A DNA stretch of 64,000 nt from Finegoldia magna_J (GCF_002243175.1 NZ_NDYF01000003.1:1-64000), one strand, 5' to 3'. Counted from the stretch's first letter, positions 34,488 to 43,480 are shown. Notes: generated by a model from the letters alone, not told the origin. A program made the numbers and translations.

Positions 34488-35342
34488 TTGGCTAAGTTTG
34501 GATATAATAATAAGCTTAGAAAAAGAGTGTTCTTCTTTGCGGTGACTTTGTTTCTCATATTGACGATTACAATATCGAACAACAATAAAACCTACATGTC
34601 TATTGGAGAAAACGCGATAGGAACAGTGATTACTCCTGTAAACAAAGTGTTTTATGTGATAGGCTCCAAATTCAAAGAGTCGGTTCATTATGTTTTTGGA
34701 ACAAAAAAAATGCGTGAAGATAATCAAAGATTAACTGTTGAAAACGCAAAACTACGAAAAAACGTAGATAATTTGAACAAAGTTATAAGTGATAAAAGAT
34801 ATTTGCAAGAAGAATACGAACTTTTGAGTAAAGATAGAACAATAAAAACAAAAGCTTTCATAACTGGAAAAGATCCGGGAAATATTTTTACGAGATTTAG
34901 TATAGATAAAGGTTCAATGGATAAAATCAAAAAAGGTGACATAGTGATTGAAGCTGTGTCTTCAAATGATGGAATCGAGAAAGGTTTGGTTGGAGTTGTA
35001 ACAGAAGTTGGACTTAACCATAGCAAAGTGGACACTATTATGAATAGCGGAAACAACGTTGGGTTTAGACTTGCAAAAAGTGAAGATGTTGGGATTTTGA
35101 ATGAAAAAGAACAAGATATTCTCAAAGGATATATGTACGATTCTAATGCAGATGTAAAAGTTGGAGATATTCTGACAACTTCGGGACTTGGAGGAGTGTA
35201 TCCAAGAGATATCAAAATCGGTGAAGTGACAGAAGTTATCAAAACTAAGGATAATTTCACCAAAATTGTCAAATGCAAATCCCAAATCAACTTCAACAAT
35301 ATGTACCGCGTTCTTATAGTTGATGGACAAGGAGTGAATTAG
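34488..35342 (+). CDS. mreC: cell shape protein MreC
   Basis: 284 residues: a short cytosolic start, one membrane helix (about 12-32), a coiled coil (about 65-110, KKMREDNQRLTVENAKLRKN), then beta domains with TKAFITGKDPGN, KGDIVIEA, VGVVTEVG and a C-terminal IGEVTEVIKTKDNF. This is the normal MreC layout. It links the cytosolic MreB and PBP2 in the elongasome. The start codon is TTG 34488, 10 bases after GGGAGA; an in-frame ATG comes only at residue 42. mreD follows without a gap. Confidence 0.92.
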   Translation: MAKFGYNNKLRKRVFFFAVTLFLILTITISNNNKTYMSIGENAIGTVITPVNKVFYVIGSKFKESVHYVFGTKKMREDNQRLTVENAKLRKNVDNLNKVISDKRYLQEEYELLSKDRTIKTKAFITGKDPGNIFTRFSIDKGSMDKIKKGDIVIEAVSSNDGIEKGLVGVVTEVGLNHSKVDTIMNSGNNVGFRLAKSEDVGILNEKEQDILKGYMYDSNADVKVGDILTTSGLGGVYPRDIKIGEVTEVIKTKDNFTKIVKCKSQINFNNMYRVLIVDGQGVN

Positions 35343-35834
35343 ATGAACAAATTAAAAATATTTTTGATAGTTTTGTTGGACATCATAATCCAAGCGACAC
35401 TTCTTTCCAGAATTTCAGTGTTCAACGTGTACACAAATATTTCCATACCGATAGTTGTGTTATTGTCCATAGGATTTGGCGCTTACACAGGCTCATTAAA
35501 CGGTATGATAATCGGGCTAATCGAAGATGCGATATTCAGCCCCGTTATCGGAGTAAGAGCGTTGATCTATTTTACAGCAGGATTTTTGATTGGAAATAGT
35601 GAAGCTGGAATTAATAAAGAAGACCCAAGAAGTGGTATGATACTCACGTTTTTTGTGACTTTGTATTATACTTTAGTTCATTATTTCGTAATATACATCA
35701 CAGGAAATGGGTTCAACGTAGCTTATCTTAAAGGACCGATTTTAATCGAAATGATTTTAAATGTTCTATTGTATTATGTTTTGTTCAAATTGTTCAAAAA
35801 AATATTTAAATTTCCAAAATTTAAATTTATTTGA
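35343..35834 (+). CDS. mreD: rod shape-determining protein MreD
   Basis: 163 residues, hydrophobic, five or six predicted helices. The family-typical GSLNGMIIGLIEDAIFSPVIG is near residues 45-65, resembling the Gx/ECF S-component fold. It partners with MreC in the membrane. It starts directly after the mreC stop and ends 8 bases before the PBP2 start. Confidence 0.9.
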   Translation: MNKLKIFLIVLLDIIIQATLLSRISVFNVYTNISIPIVVLLSIGFGAYTGSLNGMIIGLIEDAIFSPVIGVRALIYFTAGFLIGNSEAGINKEDPRSGMILTFFVTLYYTLVHYFVIYITGNGFNVAYLKGPILIEMILNVLLYYVLFKLFKKIFKFPKFKFI

Positions 35835-35842
35835 GGTACAAA

Positions 35843-38800
35843 ATGAAGAAATTTGACAATAAATTTTTGAAAAAACTCGAAAAATACGATAGATTTACGA
35901 TAATTATTGTAGTATTGGCGATAATGATGGCCGTACTTACTTTGAAGTTAATGCATTTGACATTGGTAAAAGGAAGTTATTATAGAGATATTGCTAAGAA
36001 TAACAGGCTTCGTGAAGTCAAAATTCCTGCTCCTAGGGGAAATATTTACGATAGAAACGGTGAATTGTTAGCGACGACTAAAAATGTGTACGTTGCTAAT
36101 TTGTACAAAGATCAAATCAAACAAATGAGTATTGATGATAGCAATGATGCGTTGCTGAATTTGTCTAGAATTTTGGAAAAAGATGGGTCAATGAACACGG
36201 AAGATTTTCCAATAGCATTGAATGCTTTTACTTACAGAAATACGGACGATTATTTGAAAGAAGACAAATCTCCACTGGACAAAGTCGCATCAATTGTCAT
36301 GGATAAAAACATAATGGCAAATCTAATCGACAAGACTTACACACAAGAAACAAATCAAGGAATTTATAAGAAAACTGTCCTAGATTATTGTTTGAATGCA
36401 CTTCGTTCAAAAGGTTTGACTTTGAAATTGGATCGTAAAGACAATACAAAGTTTGATACCAATGACAAAGAAACTGTAAAGTTACTTAAAAAACACGGAT
36501 TAAAGGAAACTTCAGATGTGAATTCTGCGATTGCTACGATAATCCAAAAAGACAAATCAATTATCAGAAAACTTTTGAATGATAGCGTCATTAGGTCGAT
36601 GGTTTACAAGGAATTGGAAAAGGACAACCTTCAAGACAATATCGTTCTTAAAGATATGGAACTGAAAGACAACCAAAAGCTTTTGGAGAAAAAAGTTGAA
36701 ATGATGAAGTTGTCCAACAAAATTGATTTCAAAACAGAAGCTGCGGACGATTTTGTAAATATTGTAAAAGACAACACGATGGTTGAGCTTTTGAAAAAAG
36801 TAGATGTAGAAGATGACAAGAAAACTGTTGTGTTGGAAAAAGCTCTGAACTTACTTAAGAAAAATGGAATACAAACAAACGTAGAGTTTAGTTTGGATGA
36901 AAAAGACAAGCAAAATCCAAAAGTTAAGGCTAAGTTTGTCACAGAAAGTAAAAAGTCTACAGATCCATACAAACACGTTGCAGATTTATTGAATTCGAAT
37001 AATTTATCATATAAGTTTATCACAGACGATGATATAAAACTTATTGCTCAATCGGTAAACACTGAAAACAACATTAATCCTTCGATTAGTGTTAATGATT
37101 GGAAGTACATTTACCAAAAAAATATGGAAGATTTCTACAAGAGTTACGACAAGGAAATAAATTCAGATGTTAAGCTTTTGTATGAAGAAATTTTGAAGAA
37201 TAATAAATGCGAAAAATATTCAAAATACGACGCCTACAATATCGTAAGTATTTACAATCAATTAAAAAACAAAGGACAAAAAGGTTATGAGCCAATCGCT
37301 CTAAGCTACAATTTAACGGAAGAATCCGTGAGTAGCGTCGAGGAAAGATTTGGAAAGAACCAAGGAATAGAGGTAGCGACAAGGTCAGTTAGATATTATC
37401 CTAATGGTGAAGAACTAAGTCATGTATTGGGATATATTGGAAAGATTTCTACTGAGAAAGAAATTGAAGAATACGTAAAACAAAAAGGCTACAGCAAGGA
37501 TGCTTTGATAGGTAAAACTGGAATTGAAGAAAGCAAGGAAGATGCATTAAAAGGACAAGACGGATCTTTGAGGGTTATGGTCGACAGCAAAGGAAATAGA
37601 ACTGAAACTTTGTCTGAGAAAAAGGCAATTCCTGGCGACAATGTGTATTTGAGTATTGACACTAATGTTCAAAGAGTTGCCGAAGAATCTTTGAAAAAAT
37701 CTATAAAAGCCGTAAGCTCTGGAGGAACTTATGTATCCGAATGGGGCGACAAAACTTTAGCTGGATATAAGAATGCAAAAAGTGGTGCAGCAGTTGCAGT
37801 AGATGTTGAAACTGGAGAAATACTTGCAATGGCTTCATTCCCATCTTATAATCCAAATTTGTTTTCAACGGGGATTTCGCAAACTGATTGGGAAAGTTTA
37901 CAAGCAGAAGATCCGAAAGATCCAATATCTCCAAGACCGTTGTATAACATACCAATGCAAGCAGCAATGCAACCTGGTTCTATTTTTAAACTTAACACTT
38001 CACTTGCAGCATTAGAAGGTGGATTTGATCCTTATCACGAAATAAAATGCGGAGGGTACGTCGATGTCGGCGGCTCTATTTTCGGCTGTTGGATATGGAA
38101 TGAACACAAAGGAACTCACGGCAATGAAAATGTCATGAAAGCACTAAGAGACAGTTGTAACTATTATTTCTATTCTCTAGCACTTGGAAAAGATCAAAGA
38201 CGTTCCATAGATTTGGGATACCAATTGAGTATTGATGAATTAGTGTCTACTGCAAGAAAACTTGGACTTGGTAGTAAAACGGGAATAGATATAAATATTC
38301 CAGCAGAAAATTCAGGAACAGTACCAGATCCGCAAATAAAAGAAAATAACTTCAAAGCAATATTCAGAAGATTTTTGGAAAAGAATGCAGAAAAATACGT
38401 CAAAGAAGGAGAAGTATTTACTGCAAAAGAAATGAAATCCAAAATCGACAAAATAATGTTACTTGCTGACGACAAAAATCTTCAAACAAGAAACAATATT
38501 ATAAGCACATTGGATAGTTTGGGATTTGACGCAGAAAAGAAATTGGATGGAGAGAGAAATTCGTTCGCCGATAAAATCAAATTCGATTATTTGAACCAGT
38601 CAAAGTGGAATATCGGTGATATGTTGAACGTGGTTATCGGTCAAGGACAAAACGCATACACGCCGCTTCAAATGGCAAGATATATGTCTGCATTTGCAAA
38701 TAATGGATATTTGAACAAATTATCGCTTGTAAATGAAGTAAAATCCAATGATAATTCCACATCGCTATTTAAAAACGAAAAGAAAAGTGAAAGAATCAAA

Positions 38801-39169
38801 TTAAAAAATTACGAAAACTTGGAATATATAAGAAAAGGACTTCATTTGGCTACGACTGAAGGCTACGAAAAAAACACATTCAAAAATTTCCCAGTTTCTG
38901 CGGGAGTGAAGACGGGAACAGCACAAGTAGGTGTTAATCCAGTCACTGGAGAAACTTATGATAACCACGCATGGATGATTGGATTTGCTCCAGTTGAAAA
39001 TCCAAAAGTTGCGGTAGTAACAGTCATTATGCAAGGTGGAACGAGCACGAACAACGGGCCAATGACAAGAGATATCATGGCAGAAGCGTTGAAATTGAAA
39101 AAAGAAAAAGACAAAAAACAAGAAAATACTGAGAGTGAGAATGATATGTATGAAAACAGTACTCGTTAA
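35843..39169 (+). CDS. mrdA: penicillin-binding protein 2 with a large insertion
   Basis: 1109 residues, about 400 more than a typical PBP2. A cytosolic tail and one membrane anchor (about 22-42) precede the dimerisation start motif RLREVKIPAPRGNIYDRNGELLA. After residue about 95 comes a roughly 380-residue Lys/Asp/Asn-rich helical insertion. The dimerisation domain then resumes (YYPNGEELSHVLGYIG, LIGKTGIEE). The transpeptidase has Ser713 (GSIFK), SCN at 771-773 and KTG at 1023-1025. A clostridial-type insertion (about 830-920) sits before IGQGQNAYTPLQMA. It cross-links peptidoglycan. The start is ATG 35843 after GAGG; an in-frame TTG at 35831 overlaps the ribosome site. Confidence 0.93.
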   Translation: MKKFDNKFLKKLEKYDRFTIIIVVLAIMMAVLTLKLMHLTLVKGSYYRDIAKNNRLREVKIPAPRGNIYDRNGELLATTKNVYVANLYKDQIKQMSIDDSNDALLNLSRILEKDGSMNTEDFPIALNAFTYRNTDDYLKEDKSPLDKVASIVMDKNIMANLIDKTYTQETNQGIYKKTVLDYCLNALRSKGLTLKLDRKDNTKFDTNDKETVKLLKKHGLKETSDVNSAIATIIQKDKSIIRKLLNDSVIRSMVYKELEKDNLQDNIVLKDMELKDNQKLLEKKVEMMKLSNKIDFKTEAADDFVNIVKDNTMVELLKKVDVEDDKKTVVLEKALNLLKKNGIQTNVEFSLDEKDKQNPKVKAKFVTESKKSTDPYKHVADLLNSNNLSYKFITDDDIKLIAQSVNTENNINPSISVNDWKYIYQKNMEDFYKSYDKEINSDVKLLYEEILKNNKCEKYSKYDAYNIVSIYNQLKNKGQKGYEPIALSYNLTEESVSSVEERFGKNQGIEVATRSVRYYPNGEELSHVLGYIGKISTEKEIEEYVKQKGYSKDALIGKTGIEESKEDALKGQDGSLRVMVDSKGNRTETLSEKKAIPGDNVYLSIDTNVQRVAEESLKKSIKAVSSGGTYVSEWGDKTLAGYKNAKSGAAVAVDVETGEILAMASFPSYNPNLFSTGISQTDWESLQAEDPKDPISPRPLYNIPMQAAMQPGSIFKLNTSLAALEGGFDPYHEIKCGGYVDVGGSIFGCWIWNEHKGTHGNENVMKALRDSCNYYFYSLALGKDQRRSIDLGYQLSIDELVSTARKLGLGSKTGIDINIPAENSGTVPDPQIKENNFKAIFRRFLEKNAEKYVKEGEVFTAKEMKSKIDKIMLLADDKNLQTRNNIISTLDSLGFDAEKKLDGERNSFADKIKFDYLNQSKWNIGDMLNVVIGQGQNAYTPLQMARYMSAFANNGYLNKLSLVNEVKSNDNSTSLFKNEKKSERIKLKNYENLEYIRKGLHLATTEGYEKNTFKNFPVSAGVKTGTAQVGVNPVTGETYDNHAWMIGFAPVENPKVAVVTVIMQGGTSTNNGPMTRDIMAEALKLKKEKDKKQENTESENDMYENSTR

Positions 39170-39746
39170 TTCACAATTACAAAAAAAGGCTTTGTTGATA
39201 CAAAGCCTTTGTAATTTAGTAGACGGAAAAATTTTAATAGTAAATTCGGAAAATTCAAGACAAATAGAATACGCTTTAGGAGTGGAAGATTACTGCGTTT
39301 ATGACATATTGGATGTGTTGAGTAGAGTTGTTGATTACAAGAAATCCATGGTCAAAATTACAGAAGATAGATACATCATCCCTTCAACCATAAAACCTGA
39401 CAAATATTCTGCAACAACTGATGATTACGAAAATTTGCTAGACAATTTAAGTGAGTTTGACATTGTAATATTCACTGAAGATATTGGAATAGAATTTGAT
39501 GAAGAAATAATGTGGGGAAATGAAGAAAAATCTGACGCAAAAAAATTGTATCAAATTACGGATTCATCATCTAAAAGGAAATCTGATTACAAATACATTG
39601 GAAAATTAGAGTTCACCAAAGAATATGAAAAGAAAATCAATTCGTATTCTGAAGAAGTCGATGCAAAACTAACTGAAATAATCGACAATTACAAACAAGA
39701 TAAAGAAGCGAAAATCGGATTTTTCGATAGGATTTTCAAAAGATGA
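39150..39746 (+). CDS. MinD-like protein lacking the Walker A motif
   Basis: About 198 residues. The mid part follows the MinD template: IEYALGVEDYCVYDILDVL aligns with the MinD stretch that reads VMGLENRIVYDIVDVV, then a KITEDRYIIPST counterpart of the MinD LYLLPA strand, and FDIVIFTEDIGIEFDE at the position of DYIILDCPAGIE. The N-terminus, MKTVLVNSQLQKKALLIQSL, has no GKGGVGKT, so ATP binding should be lost. The C-terminus, KIGFFDRIFKR, resembles the amphipathic membrane-targeting helix of MinD. It starts inside the end of PBP2 and overlaps the RNase gene by 4 bases. No minC or intact minD is adjacent. Assignment is by pattern and position; the function is unknown. Confidence 0.6.
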   Translation: MKTVLVNSQLQKKALLIQSLCNLVDGKILIVNSENSRQIEYALGVEDYCVYDILDVLSRVVDYKKSMVKITEDRYIIPSTIKPDKYSATTDDYENLLDNLSEFDIVIFTEDIGIEFDEEIMWGNEEKSDAKKLYQITDSSSKRKSDYKYIGKLEFTKEYEKKINSYSEEVDAKLTEIIDNYKQDKEAKIGFFDRIFKR

Positions 39747-40747
39747 AATACCTATTCATAGACAAAAACACTTGGGGATATTATGATGATGAGCTGAAAT
39801 TATTAGGAGATTACGACAGTGAACTGGGTAACATTTATGTAGCAAAAATTACCAAATACGACAAGAAACTCGACGCGTTTTTTATAGAATACGACAAAAA
39901 TAAAACAGGATTTCTAAATAACACGAAGTTCACAAAAGATTTGAAACCATCAGACGAAATACTAGTTCAGATGACAAAAGAATCGATTGGTGACAAATAC
40001 CCCAAATTCACAACGAAAATTACTATTGAAACTGAAAATTTGAAATACTCAAACAGCGACAAATTAACATTTGAAGGCAAACAAAAATACAAAGATATCG
40101 ATGACTTCAAGCAAAAATACACATTTACAGGAATTGTGGGAGAAGATTTCTTCAAACAAGAAAAATCACAACAACAAAAAGAAATGAATTTCATTGTAAA
40201 TAAATTACACTACATTGAGACAGAGAAGAAATTCCTTCCAATTCCAAAACTTTTGTACAAGAAAAATCCCGTAGACAAAATAATTGAAGAAGAAGATGTG
40301 GATTATTTGATAACTAATGACAGAATAGTTTACAGACAATACAAGGGAATTTTAAATGTAAAATTTGATGAAAATTACGATTTTAACTATGATAATTTGA
40401 TAAGTCGTGATATAATAGATAAAAATTCAGAAATAATAAAACTGGACAATAACGCAGAAATTGTCATCCAAAAAACTGAGGCGATGTGGGTTGTGGATGT
40501 GAATTCTTCTCAAATGATATTGAAAGAGGATTATTTTCACGAACTAAACACAAAAGCTTTGAAGAAAATCCATCAAATGATTTATTTGAAGAAAATGGTG
40601 GGAATGGTTATTGTGGATTGTGTCAGAGAAAGAGACAACAAAAAGTTATCAGATTTTATTAAAGATGAATTTTGTGAACCGAATATAAAATTTCATGGAT
40701 TTAGCAATTTAAATCTATTAGAATTCACAGTAAAACTTGACAAATAA
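39743..40747 (+). CDS. rng: short RNase E/G family protein
   Basis: 334 residues, shorter than RNase G (about 490). An N-terminal S1-like part (LGNIYVAKITKYDKKLDAFFIEY, near 30-52) is followed by a degenerate middle. The catalytic region keeps both metal-binding aspartates: Asp in WVVDVNSSQM (about 252) and in MVIVDCVRERDNKK (about 292). The C-terminal zinc-link (CPxC) and dimer part are missing. It may process rRNA or mRNA near the ribosome. rng directly upstream of rplU is a conserved clostridial order. The promoter of rplU begins within its last codons. Confidence 0.78.
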   Translation: MKYLFIDKNTWGYYDDELKLLGDYDSELGNIYVAKITKYDKKLDAFFIEYDKNKTGFLNNTKFTKDLKPSDEILVQMTKESIGDKYPKFTTKITIETENLKYSNSDKLTFEGKQKYKDIDDFKQKYTFTGIVGEDFFKQEKSQQQKEMNFIVNKLHYIETEKKFLPIPKLLYKKNPVDKIIEEEDVDYLITNDRIVYRQYKGILNVKFDENYDFNYDNLISRDIIDKNSEIIKLDNNAEIVIQKTEAMWVVDVNSSQMILKEDYFHELNTKALKKIHQMIYLKKMVGMVIVDCVRERDNKKLSDFIKDEFCEPNIKFHGFSNLNLLEFTVKLDK

Positions 40748-40765
40748 ATTAAATTACTGTACAAT
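40737..40765 (+). promoter_or_regulatory. promoter of the rplU operon
   Basis: Perfect TTGACA (40737-40742), a 17-bp spacer and TACAAT (40760-40765). The -35 box overlaps the end of the RNase gene. Transcription would start at about 40772, right at the L21 leader. Confidence 0.8.
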
Positions 40766-40770
40766 TATTT

Positions 40771-40850
40771 GGTGTGTAACCGCTCGAATCGGGTTTTCAA
40801 ACTTCAAAAGTACCTTGATTTGGCGAGTCTTAAAAATGAGGAGGTGCACT
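40771..40850 (+). ncRNA. L21 ribosomal protein leader
   Basis: The sequence between promoter and rplU has the conserved features of the Firmicutes L21 leader: GTGTAACCGCTCGAATCGGG, an AAGTACCTTGATTTGGCGAGT core (CTCG/CGAG pairing across it) and the AGGAGGTGC ribosome site at the 3' edge. It is thought to bind ribosomal protein L21 for feedback control. Recognised from memory of the motif. Confidence 0.75.
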
Positions 40851-40852
40851 AA

Positions 40853-41161
40853 ATGTTCGCAATTATTAAAACTGGTGGAAAACAATACAAAGTTTCTGAA
40901 GGAGATATCATTAAAGTTGAAAAAATCGAAGCTAAATCAGGCGACAAAATCGAATTTGATCAAGTATTAATGGTAGCTGGAGACGATGTTAAAGTTGGAA
41001 GCCCTGTAGTAGAAGGAGCTAAGGTTAAAGCAGAAGTTTTAGACCAAAAGAAAGACAAGAAAATTGTTATTTTCAAATTCAAAGCTAAGAAAAACTACAG
41101 AAAGAAAAAAGGTCATAGACAACCATATACATTAGTTAAAATCGAAAAAATTGATGCTTAA
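40853..41161 (+). CDS. rplU: 50S ribosomal protein L21
   Basis: 102 residues starting MFAIIKTGGKQYKVSEGD, standard L21. The C-terminal KKNYRKKKGHRQPYTLVKI segment contacts 23S rRNA. It is preceded by AGGAGGTGC and the L21 leader. It overlaps prp by one base, in the conserved order rplU-prp-rpmA. Confidence 0.98.
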   Translation: MFAIIKTGGKQYKVSEGDIIKVEKIEAKSGDKIEFDQVLMVAGDDVKVGSPVVEGAKVKAEVLDQKKDKKIVIFKFKAKKNYRKKKGHRQPYTLVKIEKIDA

Positions 41162-41502
41162 TGGTAACTGTCGATATTTTTAGAAAAGACGGAAAAATTG
41201 TAAAAGTCAAATCAACAGGTCACGCTGATCATGGATCCTATGGAAATGATGTGGTGTGCAGCGCTATCAGTGTTTATCTGATTAATACTGTCAACACATT
41301 TACAGAAATACTTAAGCTTGACTCTGATAAGTTGAAATTTCATTTTGAAAGCGGAGATGCTTTTTTTGAAATCAACTATGACTCACTAAATGAGACTGAA
41401 ATGATTCAGGTGGATATTTTGATGAAATCATTGGTATTCGCGCTGGAATCAATACGAAACGAAAATATAAAACACTTGAAAATTAACTATCGGGAGGTGT
41501 AA
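41161..41502 (+). CDS. prp: ribosomal-processing cysteine protease Prp
   Basis: 113 residues with the family active site: His in GHADHGSYGNDVVCSAIS (about 21-24) and Cys near 33. Prp removes the N-terminal extension of L27 in Firmicutes. The downstream L27 here carries just such an extension. The start overlaps the rplU stop and the stop overlaps the rpmA start, so all three are translationally coupled. Confidence 0.93.
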   Translation: MVTVDIFRKDGKIVKVKSTGHADHGSYGNDVVCSAISVYLINTVNTFTEILKLDSDKLKFHFESGDAFFEINYDSLNETEMIQVDILMKSLVFALESIRNENIKHLKINYREV

Positions 41503-41789
41503 TGATGATAAAATTAGATTTACAATTATTCTCTAGTAAAAAGGGAGTAAGTTCTACTAAGAATGGTCGTGATTCCGAATCCAAAAGATTAGGAACTAAA
41601 AAAGGTGACGGCCAATACGTTCTAGCTGGTAACATATTAGTTAGACAAAGAGGAACAAAAATACATCCAGGCAACAACGTTGGAAAGGGTGGAGACGATA
41701 CACTTTTCACTAAAATTGACGGAGTAGTTAAGTTCGAAAGAATTGGTAAAAACAGAAAGCAAGTTTCTGTATATCCAAAAGAAGCTTAA
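41502..41789 (+). CDS. rpmA: 50S ribosomal protein L27 with Prp-cleaved leader
   Basis: 95 residues. The N-terminal extension MIKLDLQLFSSKKG matches the Prp cleavage consensus of Firmicutes L27 (cut after LDLQLFS or one residue on). The mature part, KKGVSSTKNGRDSESKRLG, reaches the peptidyl-transferase centre. Two successive ATGs at 41502 and 41505; either may start. A terminator follows at 41796-41860. Confidence 0.97.
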   Translation: MMIKLDLQLFSSKKGVSSTKNGRDSESKRLGTKKGDGQYVLAGNILVRQRGTKIHPGNNVGKGGDDTLFTKIDGVVKFERIGKNRKQVSVYPKEA

Positions 41790-41795
41790 TTTTTT

Positions 41796-41860
41796 AGCAA
41801 CACCTTTGTTATGATTATAAATCGGATTTCCTTTTTATAATCGTAAGGTGTTGCTTTTTT
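41796..41860 (+). terminator. terminator of the rplU-prp-rpmA unit
   Basis: A long two-part stem: AGCAACACCTT (41796-41806) with AAGGTGTTGCT (41845-41855), an inner GATTATAAA/TTTATAATC pairing, then TTTTT. Confidence 0.88.
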
Positions 41861-41915
41861 AGTGGAAAATAATGTAAACTTACAAGTATAGTGAGCATTA
41901 ATAAAGAGGTGAAAA

Positions 41916-43181
41916 ATGTTTATAGATGTAGCGAAGATAGAACTAAAAGCTGGAAAAGGTGGAGACGGTTCTGTTGCATTTAGAAGAGAAAAATACGAAC
42001 CATCAGGTGGCCCGGCAGGTGGCGACGGCGGAGATGGCGGTAGTATTATAATTGTCGGCGACAAAGACATTAAAACTTTGATGGATTATAGTTACAGATC
42101 CATTTACAAAGCTGAAAGTGGTGGCGACGGCAGAAACAAAAAACAATTTGGTAAAAAAGGCGAAGATTTAATTCTTAAAGTTCCAGTAGGGACTTTGGTT
42201 AAAGATTACGATACAGATACGGTTATCTACGACGTAAAACACGATAAGGAAGAATTTGTAATTTGCAAAGGCGGCAAAGGCGGAAAAGGAAATGTTCATT
42301 TTAAATCATCTATAAGACAAGCGCCAAGATTTGCAGAGCCTGGAACAAAAGGTGAAGAAAAAACAATTAAGTTAGAATTGAAACTTTTAGCGGATGTTGG
42401 ATTGATTGGTCTTCCTAATGTTGGGAAATCTACACTGTTGTCGATAATGTCAAACGCAAGACCTAAAATTGCAAATTATCATTTTACAACGCTTGAACCA
42501 AATCTTGGAGTGTGCAAAGTTGGAGAAAAAAGTTTTGTCCTTGCAGATATTCCTGGATTAATTGAAGGAGCAAGCGAAGGATTGGGACTTGGTCATGATT
42601 TCTTAAAGCACATTGAAAGAACCAAAATTTTAGTTCACGTGTTGGATATTTCTGGAAGCGAAGGTAGAAATCCAATCGAAGATTTTGAACTTATAAATAG
42701 CGAATTGTCTTCATACAATATCAAATTAAACGACAAGAAAATGCTCGTGGTTTTGAACAAAACAGACTTGGGAGCAGAAGAAAATATAAAAGAATTCAGA
42801 GAAAAATATTCTGACAAAGTTGATGAAATCGTAGAGATAAGTGCTGCTACTACTGAAAATGTGGATAAGCTTATGTATTTGATAGCAGATACTTTGGACA
42901 GTATAGAAGATGATTATTCTACGTTGGATGAACAATACGTTTACTTTGAAGAAGAAAAAGAACCTGATTTCAAAGTTAGAAAAGAAAACGAAAATTACAT
43001 TGTCGAAGGTCCATTGATTGAAAACTTGATATACAGAACAAACTTTGAAGTGTACGAATCTGTTAACCACTTGCAAAAAGTTCTTGAAGACAAGGGAGTT
43101 ATCCAACAATTGAAAGATCTTGGAATACAAGATGGTGATAATGTAATTATCGGAGATGTAGAATTTGATTTTTATGAATAG
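41916..43181 (+). CDS. obgE: GTPase Obg
   Basis: 421 residues. The glycine-rich Obg fold is at 1-157 (KAGKGGDGSVAFRREKY, GPAGGDGGDGG). The G domain has P-loop GLPNVGKST (about 165), switch II DIPGLIEG, NKTD and a SAAT-type G5. A C-terminal OCT domain (about 345-421) is also present. It acts in 50S ribosome assembly and stringent-response coupling. A GAGGTGAAAA ribosome site lies upstream. It heads obgE-yhbY-nadD-yqeK-rsfS-ridA, whose members overlap or are a few bases apart. Confidence 0.97.
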   Translation: MFIDVAKIELKAGKGGDGSVAFRREKYEPSGGPAGGDGGDGGSIIIVGDKDIKTLMDYSYRSIYKAESGGDGRNKKQFGKKGEDLILKVPVGTLVKDYDTDTVIYDVKHDKEEFVICKGGKGGKGNVHFKSSIRQAPRFAEPGTKGEEKTIKLELKLLADVGLIGLPNVGKSTLLSIMSNARPKIANYHFTTLEPNLGVCKVGEKSFVLADIPGLIEGASEGLGLGHDFLKHIERTKILVHVLDISGSEGRNPIEDFELINSELSSYNIKLNDKKMLVVLNKTDLGAEENIKEFREKYSDKVDEIVEISAATTENVDKLMYLIADTLDSIEDDYSTLDEQYVYFEEEKEPDFKVRKENENYIVEGPLIENLIYRTNFEVYESVNHLQKVLEDKGVIQQLKDLGIQDGDNVIIGDVEFDFYE

Positions 43182-43189
43182 GAGATAAA

Positions 43190-43480
43190 ATGATAACACC
43201 AAAACAAAGAGCGAAATTAAAAAAGATTTCTCACGGTTACAAACCACTTGTTAATATAGGTAAAGGTGGAATTTCAGAAAACACTTTGAAACAAATCGAC
43301 GATACTTTGAACAAGAGAGAAGTCATGAAAATAAAAATTCTCAACAATAATTTGGACGATAGAGATATGTTGATAGATGAAATATTGACAAAACTTGACT
43401 GTGAATTTGTAAGATATATGGGAAATATTCTAACAATTTACAGAGAATCTGAAAACAAGGTAATAGATTTAGATGATTAA
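43190..43480 (+). CDS. yhbY: YhbY family ribosome-assembly RNA-binding protein
   Basis: 96 residues, a single CRM domain. It has KQRAKLKKISHGYKPLVNIGKGGIS with the GxxG RNA-binding loop at GKGG, and ends with MGNILTIYRESE. It associates with pre-50S particles. It overlaps nadD by 8 bases. Confidence 0.93.
   Translation: MITPKQRAKLKKISHGYKPLVNIGKGGISENTLKQIDDTLNKREVMKIKILNNNLDDRDMLIDEILTKLDCEFVRYMGNILTIYRESENKVIDLDD

Noticed and set aside
40737..40970. Open frame overlapping the rplU leader
   Set aside because: It is out of frame with rplU, has no ribosome site of its own, and covers the promoter and L21 leader.
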